Assembly: GCF_038023995.1 (NCBI RefSeq)
Contig: NZ_CP150660.1
Location: forward strand, 432,501 to 496,500
DNA from: Polaribacter atrinae
Lineage (GTDB): Bacteria; Bacteroidota; Bacteroidia; Flavobacteriales; Flavobacteriaceae
Reading direction: 5' to 3'
DNA: 64,000 bases
Part shown: positions 9,067-16,737 of the stretch, piece after piece
Numbering within the stretch: position 1 is the first letter of the stretch
Layout: the number at the start of each line of letters is the position of its first letter
The notes under the pieces: model-generated
What the model saw: only the letters and a program-made list of their open reading frames with translations
Database searches by the model: none
Told to the model about the DNA's origin: nothing
Translations under genes and position numbers: made by a program

Positions 9067-10377
9067 ATGGCATCATTTAAAATTGAAGGCGGTCATAAAT
9101 TAAACGGAACCATTACTCCACAAGGAGCAAAAAATGAAGTTTTACAAATACTATGTGCGGTTTTATTAACCCCAGAAAGAGTTGTTGTAAATAACGTTCC
9201 AGATATTATTGATGTCAACAAACTAATTTTTATTCTTGGAGAATTAGGAGTAAAAGTAGAAAAATTAAATAGCAATTCTTATGCTTTTCAAGCAGATGAA
9301 ATAAATTTAGAATACTTAGAATCTGCAGATTTTAAAAGAGACGGAAGTTCTTTACGTGGATCAATTATGATTGTAGGTCCACTTTTGGCTCGTTTTGGTA
9401 GAGGATACATTCCAAGACCTGGAGGAGATAAAATTGGTCGTAGACGTTTAGATACGCATTTTGAAGGATTTATAAGATTAGGCGCAAAATTTCGTTATAA
9501 TAAAGAAGAACACTTTTACGGAGTAGAAGCAGAAGAATTGCAGGGTGTAGAAATGTTGTTAGATGAAGCTTCTGTAACGGGAACAGCTAATATTTTAATG
9601 GCAGCTGTTTTAGCAACAGGAACCACAAAAATTTACAACGCTGCTTGCGAACCTTATATTCAACAGCTATGTAAAATGTTGAATTCTATGGGTGCTAAAA
9701 TCTCTGGAGTAGGTTCTAACTTACTAATTATAGAAGGAGTAAATGCACTTGGTGGTTGCGAGCACAGAGTTTTACCAGATATGATTGAAATTGGTTCTTG
9801 GATTGGAGTAGCAGTAATGACAAGATCTGAATTAACCATAAAAGATGTTAGTTGGGGAAATTTAGGACAAATACCTAACGTTTTTAGAAAATTAGGAATA
9901 CAATTAGAAAGAAAAGGAGACGATATTTATATTCCTGCACAAGAATCATACGAAATTCAGAATTTTATTGATGGTTCTGTTTTAACAGTTGCAGATGCAC
10001 CTTGGCCTGGTTTTACACCAGATTTACTAAGTATTGTTTTGGTGATTGCAACACAAGCAAAAGGTACCGTTTTAATACATCAAAAGATGTTTGAAAGCCG
10101 TTTGTTTTTTGTTGATAAATTGATTGATATGGGGGCAAAAGTTATTTTGTGTGATCCGCATAGAGCTACCGTAATAGGAATGAATTTTGAAAGCTCATTA
10201 AAAGCTACCAAAATGACATCACCAGATATTAGAGCAGGTATCTCATTATTAATTGCTGCTTTGTCTGCTAAAGGAACAAGTATTATAAATAATATAGAAC
10301 AAATAGATAGAGGATACGAAAACATAGAAGCTCGTTTAAAATCTATTGGTGCCAAAATTGAAAGAATTGCTGAATAA
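9067..10377 (+). CDS. murA: UDP-N-acetylglucosamine 1-carboxyvinyltransferase (MurA)
   Basis: First committed step of peptidoglycan synthesis: enolpyruvyl transfer from PEP to UDP-GlcNAc. The 436-residue protein has the inside-out alpha/beta barrel hallmarks, with catalytic Lys/Asn in PQGAKNE near the N-terminus, RRLDTH, VTGTANILMAA, and PDIRAGISLL near the C-terminus. The active-site loop reads RPGGDKIGRR, with Asp at about residue 121 where E. coli MurA has Cys115. Asp-type MurA enzymes are known to be insensitive to fosfomycin, so intrinsic resistance at the target is expected. It is co-transcribed with the DUF4290 gene. Confidence 0.96.
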   Translation: MASFKIEGGHKLNGTITPQGAKNEVLQILCAVLLTPERVVVNNVPDIIDVNKLIFILGELGVKVEKLNSNSYAFQADEINLEYLESADFKRDGSSLRGSIMIVGPLLARFGRGYIPRPGGDKIGRRRLDTHFEGFIRLGAKFRYNKEEHFYGVEAEELQGVEMLLDEASVTGTANILMAAVLATGTTKIYNAACEPYIQQLCKMLNSMGAKISGVGSNLLIIEGVNALGGCEHRVLPDMIEIGSWIGVAVMTRSELTIKDVSWGNLGQIPNVFRKLGIQLERKGDDIYIPAQESYEIQNFIDGSVLTVADAPWPGFTPDLLSIVLVIATQAKGTVLIHQKMFESRLFFVDKLIDMGAKVILCDPHRATVIGMNFESSLKATKMTSPDIRAGISLLIAALSAKGTSIINNIEQIDRGYENIEARLKSIGAKIERIAE

Positions 10378-10415
10378 GAAAAAGTATTTTATTAATTTAA
10401 AAATACTTTTAGATC

Positions 10416-10964
10416 ATGATAAGAAATTTATGGAAAGAGGAATGGAAGGATGTTAAGTTTGATGAAAAAATTTCCGACGTAAAAAAATTTAAGGTTTCCA
10501 ACCATGGAAGAGTTATTTACTTAAAAGACGGTAAAGAGTTCTTAAGAAAAAAGAGTTTTATTAATGGTTATGAAACCATTTTGGTAAAACAAGCAGTAAA
10601 TAATAAGCATACAAGTAGGTATTTGCATAAGTTAGTTGCTCAGCATTTTATAGAAAAAGAAAATGAGGAGCAAGTATTTGTCTTACATATCAATTATGAT
10701 AAAACAGACAATACCGTAGATAACTTAAAATGGGCAACAAAAAGAGAAAAAGAATTACATCAATTTAAAAACCCTGTATTTATAGAATCTAAAAAAAACA
10801 AAAAAACCAACTATAAACTTACTGAAGGAAAAGTAAGAATTATAAAAAAGCAATTAAAAAATAAAAGAACTAGAATTACCATGATTGCGAAACGGTTTGG
10901 AGTTTCAGATATGCAGATTCACAGGATTAAAACAGGAGAAAATTGGGGTCATGTTGAAATTTAA
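10416..10964 (+). CDS. NUMOD4/HNH-type endonuclease-like protein
   Basis: 182 residues. The N-terminus (WKEEWKDVKFDEK, then FKVSNHGRVIYLKDG) is a NUMOD4-like motif. A centre resembling an HNH fold follows (LHKLVAQHFIE, VLHINYDKTDNTVDNLKWATKRE), and the C-terminus ends in a helix-turn-helix (ITMIAKRFGVSDMQIHRIKTG). HNH family proteins cleave DNA, and NUMOD4 and the HTH give DNA contacts. Unlike a phage or intron homing enzyme it sits freely between murA and grpE, and no intron boundary is visible. The second His of the HNH core (LHIN instead of HHID) is not classical, so nuclease activity is uncertain. Confidence 0.75.
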   Translation: MIRNLWKEEWKDVKFDEKISDVKKFKVSNHGRVIYLKDGKEFLRKKSFINGYETILVKQAVNNKHTSRYLHKLVAQHFIEKENEEQVFVLHINYDKTDNTVDNLKWATKREKELHQFKNPVFIESKKNKKTNYKLTEGKVRIIKKQLKNKRTRITMIAKRFGVSDMQIHRIKTGENWGHVEI

Positions 10965-10970
10965 AAAAAT

Positions 10971-11002
10971 AAAAAATAGTGTCAGTTTGACACTATTTTT
11001 TT
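10971..11002 (+). terminator. Intrinsic terminator after the NUMOD4/HNH gene
   Basis: The stem AAAATAGTGTCA/TGACACTATTTT is followed by a T run and closes the gene ending at 10964. Confidence 0.8.
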
Positions 11003-11055
11003 GTTGGCAACGTTTTTGCTTTTTAATTGTAGACATTTTAACGACTACAAAGATA

Positions 11056-11604
11056 ATGAGTAAGAAAGATAACATCAAAGAAGAAGAAATAATAAACGAA
11101 CAAGAAGCTGTTCAAGTTGAAGAAAATCAGGAGGTTGAAGCAGAAGTTGTAAAAGAAGAACCTACAACAGAAGAATTACTTCAGGCTGAAAAAGATAAGT
11201 TTTTACGTTTGTTTGCAGAGTTCGAAAACTACAAAAAAAGAACTTCTAGAGAAAGAATAGAGTTATTTAAAACTGCTGGACAAGAATTAATGACATCTTT
11301 ACTGCCAATTATTGATGATTTTGAGCGTGCGCTGACACATATCGAAGATGATAAAGAAGCAGAAGACTTAAGAAAAGGTGTTTTATTGATTTATCAGAAA
11401 TTCTACAATACTTTAGAGTTAAAAGGACTTTCTAAAGTAGAAACAAATGCTGGTGATACTTTTGATGCCGAAATTCATGAAGCAATTACACAAATTCCTG
11501 CTCCAACAGAAGATTTAAAAGGAAAAGTAATTGATTGTGTTGAAAAAGGATACAAATTAGGAGATAAAATTATTCGTTATCCAAAAGTGGTAATCGGACA
11601 ATAA
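11056..11604 (+). CDS. grpE: Nucleotide exchange factor GrpE
   Basis: GrpE releases ADP from DnaK in the Hsp70 cycle. The family core is clear: EKDKFLRLFAEFENYKKRT, LLPIIDDFERAL, and the C-terminal beta domain GDTFDAEIHEAI...GYKLGDKIIRYPKVVIGQ. The start is placed at the ATG at 11056, giving 182 residues. The upstream extension in the same frame overlaps the preceding gene and the terminator and has no GrpE similarity. A Glu-rich coiled-coil tail precedes the core. dnaJ follows after a 157-bp spacer; dnaK is not in the window. Confidence 0.95.
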   Translation: MSKKDNIKEEEIINEQEAVQVEENQEVEAEVVKEEPTTEELLQAEKDKFLRLFAEFENYKKRTSRERIELFKTAGQELMTSLLPIIDDFERALTHIEDDKEAEDLRKGVLLIYQKFYNTLELKGLSKVETNAGDTFDAEIHEAITQIPAPTEDLKGKVIDCVEKGYKLGDKIIRYPKVVIGQ

Positions 11605-11760
11605 ATCAGTCTTCAGTTGGCAGTAAGCAGTAAAAAACTGACTGAACATGGCTAACTGAACACTGCAAAAAAAAAGTATTCTCTAAGATAGTATGAGTAG
11701 TAGTAGTAGTAAACAGTGAGCACTGAAAACTGCAACTGTGTACTGAAAACTAAAAAAAGA
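11605..11760. repeat. Degenerate CAGT/ACTG-rich repeat between grpE and dnaJ
   Basis: The spacer consists of imperfect units such as CAGTTGGCAGTAAGCAGT, ACTGACTGAAC, CTAACTGAACACTGC, GTGAGCACTGAAAACTGC and GTGTACTGAAAACT. It is interrupted by a (GTA)n microsatellite near 11695-11710. CAGT and its complement ACTG recur about a dozen times, so the RNA could fold in many ways. Similar low-complexity spacers occur in other Flavobacteriia as far as I recall; I cannot check that here. Confidence 0.6.
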
Positions 11761-11761
11761 A

Positions 11762-12901
11762 ATGGCAAAACAAGATTTTTACGAAATATTAGGTCTTTCA
11801 AAATCTGCAACACAAGCAGAAATTAAGAAAGGATATAGAAAAATGGCAATTAAATATCATCCTGATAAAAACCCGGATGATAAAACTGCTGAAGAAAATT
11901 TTAAAAAGGCAGCAGAAGCTTATGAAATTTTAAGTGACGAAAACAAAAAAGCACGTTATGATCAATATGGTCATGCTGGTTTTGAAGGTCCTCAAGGTGG
12001 CGGCGGCGGTTTCGGCGGCGGCGGTATGAATATGGATGACATATTCAGTCAGTTTGGAGATATCTTCGGCGGCGGCGGCTTTGGTGGTGGTTTTGGAGGC
12101 TTTAACGGTGGTGGAGGCCAACGACAAGCTAGAGTTAAAGGAAGTAATATGCGAATTCGCGTAAAACTTACTTTAGAAGAAATTGCTAAAGGAGTAGAAA
12201 AGAAAGTAAAAGTTAGACGTAAAGTTCAAGCAGACGGAGTTACTTATAAAACATGTACTACATGTAATGGTTCTGGTCAGCAAATGCGTGTTACTAATAC
12301 TATTTTAGGTAGAATGCAAACAGCTACTACTTGTGGTACTTGTTCTGGTGCAGGAGAAATTATGAATAGTAAACCAGCTGGTGCAGATGCACAAGGGTTA
12401 ATTATTAAAGAAGAAACAGTTTCTATCAATATTCCAGAAGGAGTTACAGAAGGAGTTCAATTAAAAGTAGGAGGAAAAGGTAATGAAGCTCCTGGTAAAA
12501 ATTCTATTGCAGGAGATTTATTAGTTTTAATTGAAGAAGTTCCTCATGATACTTTAAAGAGAGAAGGAACTAATATTCATTATGATTTATATGTAAACTT
12601 TTCTGAAGCAGTTTTAGGTACAAGCAAAGAAGTAGATACTGTTACAGGTAAAGTAAAGATTAAAATTGATGCAGGTACCCAATCTGGTAAAATTTTAAGA
12701 TTAAAAGGTAAAGGTCTACCAAGTATAGAGCGTTATGGAACAGGAGATTTCTTAATTCATATTAATGTTTGGACTCCGCAAGAATTAAACAAAGAACAAA
12801 AACAATTCTTTGATAAGATGTCTGATAATGAAAACTTTAGACCGAGTCCTAATAAGTCTGATAAATCATTTTTTGAAAAAGTAAAAGACATGTTTTCATA
12901 A
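11762..12901 (+). CDS. dnaJ: Chaperone DnaJ with a reduced zinc finger
   Basis: Hsp40 co-chaperone of 379 residues that stimulates DnaK. The J domain has the HPD motif (KYHPDKNPDD), followed by a long Gly/Phe region (near residues 78-120, coded partly by CGG repeats). The Cys-rich domain has only two CxxCxGxG-type motifs (Cys165/168 and Cys191/194) instead of four, enough for one zinc site. The C-terminal substrate-binding domains (VSINIPEGVTEGVQLKV; LRLKGKGLPS) are complete. It follows grpE in the same direction. Confidence 0.94.
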   Translation: MAKQDFYEILGLSKSATQAEIKKGYRKMAIKYHPDKNPDDKTAEENFKKAAEAYEILSDENKKARYDQYGHAGFEGPQGGGGGFGGGGMNMDDIFSQFGDIFGGGGFGGGFGGFNGGGGQRQARVKGSNMRIRVKLTLEEIAKGVEKKVKVRRKVQADGVTYKTCTTCNGSGQQMRVTNTILGRMQTATTCGTCSGAGEIMNSKPAGADAQGLIIKEETVSINIPEGVTEGVQLKVGGKGNEAPGKNSIAGDLLVLIEEVPHDTLKREGTNIHYDLYVNFSEAVLGTSKEVDTVTGKVKIKIDAGTQSGKILRLKGKGLPSIERYGTGDFLIHINVWTPQELNKEQKQFFDKMSDNENFRPSPNKSDKSFFEKVKDMFS

Positions 12902-12969
12902 AATAATGTTAATTTGAAAAAAAAGCAGTATTTTTATCGTAAAATAGTTTTTTGTATTACAATTTAATA

Positions 12970-13009
12970 TATATTTGCAGTGTTGTTGAGAAATCAGCAA
13001 CACTTTTTC
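12970..13009 (+). terminator. Hairpin with T run after dnaJ, preceded by a promoter-like TATATTTG
   Basis: The stem AGTGTTGTTGA (12979-12989) pairs with TCAGCAACACT (12994-13004) with one G-U pair, and TTTTTC follows, so it can terminate dnaJ. TATATTTG at 12970-12977, with TTG at 12952-12954, looks like a promoter just before the stem, so the hairpin could instead begin a short transcript. Confidence 0.55.
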
Positions 13010-13027
13010 TTTTTCATAGCAATTTTT

Positions 13028-13055
13028 CCCACTCATTTATGAGTGGGTTTTTTTT
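13028..13055 (+). terminator. Strong intrinsic terminator upstream of rnpB
   Basis: A perfect stem CCCACTCA/TGAGTGGG with loop TTTA is followed by eight T residues. It would insulate rnpB from dnaJ or end a small RNA started at about 12983. Confidence 0.8.
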
Positions 13056-13090
13056 GATTAAAGAAAATGTATATAAAATAATATAGAAAT

Positions 13091-13385
13091 TGCAGACTTA
13101 TCTTATCGACTTGTGTATGCAAGTAGGAAAGTCCGGACACCAAAGAGTATCATAGCGGATAACATCCGTCCAGCGAGAGCTGAGGACCAGTGCAACAGAA
13201 AGAATGTACAGTTAGGCTGTAGTGAAACCAGGTAAACTCTATGAGGTGCAATGCCATGTATATTAGAGCTTGAGAGCTACTCGCTCGATTCTAAAGGGTA
13301 GGCAGATAGATTCTAAGAGTAATTTTAGAACTAGATAAATGATAAGAGCCTTTTTAAGGTACAGGATTCGGCTTATTAGTCTGCA
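13091..13385 (+). ncRNA. rnpB: RNase P RNA
   Basis: The catalytic RNA of RNase P, which trims the 5' ends of tRNA precursors. The universal segments are present: AGGAAAGTCCGGACACC near the 5' end, CAGTGCAACAGAAAG, TGAAACCAGGTAAACTC, and the distal AGATAAATGATAAGAGCC with ACAGGATTCGGCTTAT. The ends pair as P1 (TGCAGACT at 13091 with AGTCTGCA ending at 13385). Size and sequence fit a type A Bacteroidota RNA. Confidence 0.95.
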
Positions 13386-13531
13386 TTTTCTATATAATTA
13401 TTAAAACTTCAAAATAAATCAAGAAACAATCCTTTTTGTTGATTTAAAATCAGTGTTTTATCAAATAACTTTTTTTTATTCATTAATTTACGCAATCTAT
13501 TATTTATCTTTTAATTTTAATATAAAAAATG

Positions 13532-13539
13532 TAAGTTTG
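13532..13539 (+). promoter_or_regulatory. Possible acnB promoter element
   Basis: TAAGTTTG fits TAnnTTTG about 87 bp before the acnB start. No good TTG is seen at -33. The remainder of the 240-bp gap between rnpB and acnB shows only AT-rich sequence. Confidence 0.35.
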
Positions 13540-13625
13540 TCATACTAAAATAAATAAATAATTTTACAGTTTGGCTTTTAGTTTATAAGAATTATTAAGG
13601 CCTACAGTAACTAAAGATTTCTTTC

Positions 13626-16403
13626 ATGAGTATTTATAAAGACTACCTTAAACAGATAGAAGAACGTAAAGAGCAAGGACTTCATCCACAACCAATTGAT
13701 AGTGCAGAATTATTAAGCAAAATCATAGAACAAATTAAAGATTTAGAAAACGAGTACAGGGAAGAATCTTTGAACTTTTTTATCTATAACGTTTTACCAG
13801 GAACCACAAGTGCTGCTGGTGTAAAAGCTCAATTTTTAAAGGAAATTATTTTAGGTGAATCAATTGTAAAAGAAATTACAACTTCTTCTGCATTTGAGCA
13901 ATTATCACACATGAAAGGTGGTCCATCTATAAAAGTGTTATTAGATTTAGCTTTGGGATCAGATGCTGCGATTGCAGAACAAGCTGCAGATGTATTAAAA
14001 ACACAAGTTTTTCTTTACGAAGCAGATACAGTACGTTTAGAAGAAGCATTTAATAAAGGTAATAAAATTGCAATTGATCTTATTAAAAGTTACGCAAATG
14101 CAGAGTTTTTTACAAAATTACCAGAAATAGAAGAAAAAATAGATGTTGTTACATTTATCGCAGGAGTAGGTGATATTTCTACAGATTTATTATCTCCAGG
14201 TGGTGATGCACACTCTCGTTCAGATAGAGAATTACATGGTCAATGTTTATTCGAACATAATAAAGAACAACAAGCAGAATTAAAAGCTTTACAAGCGCAA
14301 CATCCTGACAAACGTGTGATGTTAATTGCAGAAAAAGGAACAATGGGTGTTGGGTCTTCTAGAATGTCAGGTGTAAATAACGTAGCGTTATGGACAGGTA
14401 TTAAAGCTAGCCCATATGTACCATTTATAAATATTGCTCCGGTAATTGCTGGTACAAACGGAATTTCACCAATTTTCTTAACTACAGTTGGTGTAACAGG
14501 TGGTATTGGTTTAGACCTTAAAAACTGGGTACAACAAAAAGATGCTGAAGGCAACACTATTCGTGATGAAAATGGAGATCCAGTATTAAAAGAAGAGTAT
14601 TCTGTAGCAACAGGTACAGTTCTTACAATTAATACAAAAGAGAAAAAATTATATAACGGAGATACAGAATTAAAAGATATTTCTGCAGCATTTACACCAC
14701 AAAAAATGGAGTTTATGAAAGCAGGTGGTTCTTACGCTGTTGTTTTCGGTAAAAAATTACAAACCTTTGCGTCTAAAGTATTAGGTATTGATGTAGTGCC
14801 AGTGTATGCACCATCAAAAGAAATTTCTATTGAAGGACAAGGTTTAACGGCTGTTGAAAAAATATTCAATAAAAATGCTGTTGGAACTACTCCAGGTAAA
14901 GTATTACATGCAGGTTCAGATGTGCGTGTAGAAGTAAACATTGTAGGTTCTCAAGATACTACAGGTTTAATGACATCTCAAGAATTAGAAATGATGGCTG
15001 CTACAGTGATCTCTCCAATTGTAGATGGAGCTTACCAATCTGGTTGTCATACAGCTTCTGTTTGGGATGATAAGTCTAAGGCAAACATTCCAAGATTAAT
15101 GAGTTTTATGAACGATTTTGGTTTAATTACTGGTCGTGATCCTAAAGGGAAATATTTTCCAATGACAGATGTTATTCATAAAGTATTAAACGATCTTACA
15201 GTAGGAGATTGGGATATCATTATTGGTGGAGATTCTCATACACGTATGTCTAAAGGTGTTGCATTCGGAGCAGATTCAGGAACCGTTGCCTTGGCATTAG
15301 CTACAGGTGAGGCTTCTATGCCAATTCCTCAATCTGTAAAAGTTACTTTTAAAGGACAAATGAAATCTTATATGGATTTCCGTGATGTAGTACACGCTAC
15401 ACAAGCTCAAATGTTAAAGCAATTTGGAGGAGAAAACGTTTTCCAAGGTAGAATCATTGAGGTTCATATTGGTACACTTACTTCAGATGAAGCATTTACA
15501 TTTACAGATTGGACCGCAGAGATGAAAGCAAAAGCTTCTATCTGTATTTCTGAAGATGATACTTTAATTGAATCTTTAGAGATTGCAAAAGGTCGTATCC
15601 AAATCATGATTGATAAAGGTATGGACAATGCAAAACAAGTTCTTAAAGGTCTTGTAGAGAAAGCAAATACTAGAATTACTGAACTTAAAACGGGTATTAA
15701 ACCATCTTTAAGACCAGATGCAAATGCTAAATATCATGCAGAAGTTGTTATCGATTTAGATGAAATCGCAGAACCAATGATTGCTGATCCAGATGTAAAT
15801 AATGAAGATGTTTCTAAACGTTATACACATGATAACATTAGACCATTATCTTACTACGGAGGAACTAAAAAAGTAGATTTAGGTTTCGTAGGATCTTGTA
15901 TGGTTCACAAAGGTGATATGAAAATATTAGCTCAAATGTTAAAGAACGTAGAAGCTCAATATGGTAAAGTTGAATTTAAAGCACCTTTAGTAGTTGCACC
16001 ACCAACATACAATATTGTTGATGAGTTAAAAGCAGAAGGTGATTGGGATGTTTTAGTAAAATATTCTGGTTTCGAATTCGATGACAACGCACCAAAAGGA
16101 GTAGCACGTACAGGATACGAAAACATGTTATATTTAGAGCGTCCAGGTTGTAATTTATGTATGGGTAACCAAGAAAAAGCAGCACCAGGAGATACTGTAA
16201 TGGCAACATCTACACGTTTATTCCAAGGAAGAGTTGTAAAAGATTCTGGAGAGAAAAAAGGAGAATCTTTATTATCTTCTACACCAGTAGTTGTATTGTC
16301 TACAATTTTAGGTAGAACACCAACTATGGCAGAATACGAAGCAGCTGTAGACGGAATTGTTTTAACGAAATTTAAGCCATCTCAAAAACAATTAGTAAGA
16401 TAA
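13626..16403 (+). CDS. acnB: Bifunctional aconitate hydratase 2 / 2-methylisocitrate dehydratase (AcnB)
   Basis: AcnB isomerises citrate to isocitrate in the TCA cycle and can dehydrate 2-methylisocitrate. The protein starts with the AcnB-specific HEAT-like domain (MSIYKDYLKQIEERKEQG...AQFLKEIILGE). It then carries the swivelling domain (GDAHSRSDRELHGQC, EKGTMGVGSSRMSG) and the catalytic domains with Fe-S ligand motifs (SGCHTASVWDD, GGDSHTRMSKGVAFGADS and PGCNLCMGNQ near the C-terminus). At 925 residues it is slightly longer than the E. coli enzyme. It has its own terminator, so it is not an operon with the next aconitase. Confidence 0.96.
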   Translation: MSIYKDYLKQIEERKEQGLHPQPIDSAELLSKIIEQIKDLENEYREESLNFFIYNVLPGTTSAAGVKAQFLKEIILGESIVKEITTSSAFEQLSHMKGGPSIKVLLDLALGSDAAIAEQAADVLKTQVFLYEADTVRLEEAFNKGNKIAIDLIKSYANAEFFTKLPEIEEKIDVVTFIAGVGDISTDLLSPGGDAHSRSDRELHGQCLFEHNKEQQAELKALQAQHPDKRVMLIAEKGTMGVGSSRMSGVNNVALWTGIKASPYVPFINIAPVIAGTNGISPIFLTTVGVTGGIGLDLKNWVQQKDAEGNTIRDENGDPVLKEEYSVATGTVLTINTKEKKLYNGDTELKDISAAFTPQKMEFMKAGGSYAVVFGKKLQTFASKVLGIDVVPVYAPSKEISIEGQGLTAVEKIFNKNAVGTTPGKVLHAGSDVRVEVNIVGSQDTTGLMTSQELEMMAATVISPIVDGAYQSGCHTASVWDDKSKANIPRLMSFMNDFGLITGRDPKGKYFPMTDVIHKVLNDLTVGDWDIIIGGDSHTRMSKGVAFGADSGTVALALATGEASMPIPQSVKVTFKGQMKSYMDFRDVVHATQAQMLKQFGGENVFQGRIIEVHIGTLTSDEAFTFTDWTAEMKAKASICISEDDTLIESLEIAKGRIQIMIDKGMDNAKQVLKGLVEKANTRITELKTGIKPSLRPDANAKYHAEVVIDLDEIAEPMIADPDVNNEDVSKRYTHDNIRPLSYYGGTKKVDLGFVGSCMVHKGDMKILAQMLKNVEAQYGKVEFKAPLVVAPPTYNIVDELKAEGDWDVLVKYSGFEFDDNAPKGVARTGYENMLYLERPGCNLCMGNQEKAAPGDTVMATSTRLFQGRVVKDSGEKKGESLLSSTPVVVLSTILGRTPTMAEYEAAVDGIVLTKFKPSQKQLVR

Positions 16404-16429
16404 TCTAAAGATTATAAATTATATAGAAA

Positions 16430-16460
16430 AGTCTGAGTTTTAAACTCAGGCTTTTTTTTT
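16430..16460 (+). terminator. Intrinsic terminator of acnB
   Basis: The stem CTGAGTTT/AAACTCAG around 16433-16449 is followed by CTTTTTTTTT. Confidence 0.8.
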
Positions 16461-16480
16461 GCTCTTTTTCTAAAGAATTT

Positions 16481-16576
16481 GGGGGTTACCACGCCAAAAA
16501 GCGTGGTCGGGCTTTACATTACAATCTTTTTGTTCGTACTTCACAAAAAGGATTTTCATTTCAATCCCTAACCCGG
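16481..16576. repeat. Cruciform-forming intergenic repeat element (REP-like)
   Basis: A 96-bp block with three nested stems. The outer arms are GGGTTA (16483-16488) and TAACCC (16569-16574). Hairpin 1 is CCACGC/GCGTGG (16489-16506). Hairpin 2 is ATCTTTTTGT/ACAAAAAGGAT (about 16523-16553). The phrases GTCGGGCTTTACATTACAATC and CATTTCAATCCCTAACCC match, from memory, a dispersed GC-richer repeat found between genes in many Flavobacteriaceae. It lies just after the acnB terminator. There is no ORF, so it is non-autonomous. The rest of the gap up to 16737 is AT-rich with no clear feature. Confidence 0.65.
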
Positions 16577-16737
16577 TTAAGTTCATTTTTTTCCAAATTA
16601 TTTATTAGTAATCAAAATTTTCTATTTCACTATCAGTATTAAATCTTTTCTAAGTAGAATTCAATTAAAATAATTATTAGATATTTTGTATCTTAGTGTA
16701 CTTATAAATTATTAACAACTAAATTACATATAAATTT

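Noticed and set aside
10885..11055. N-terminal extension of GrpE upstream of 11056
   Set aside because: It overlaps the previous gene and runs through a terminator hairpin; GrpE homology begins after the ATG at 11056.
11930..12127. Minus-strand open frame opposite the dnaJ glycine region
   Set aside because: It results from repeated GGC/GGT codons read backwards; no start context, and dnaJ is certain on the plus strand.
14240..14557. Minus-strand frame inside acnB
   Set aside because: The plus-strand protein is fully conserved AcnB; the frame has no features of a protein.
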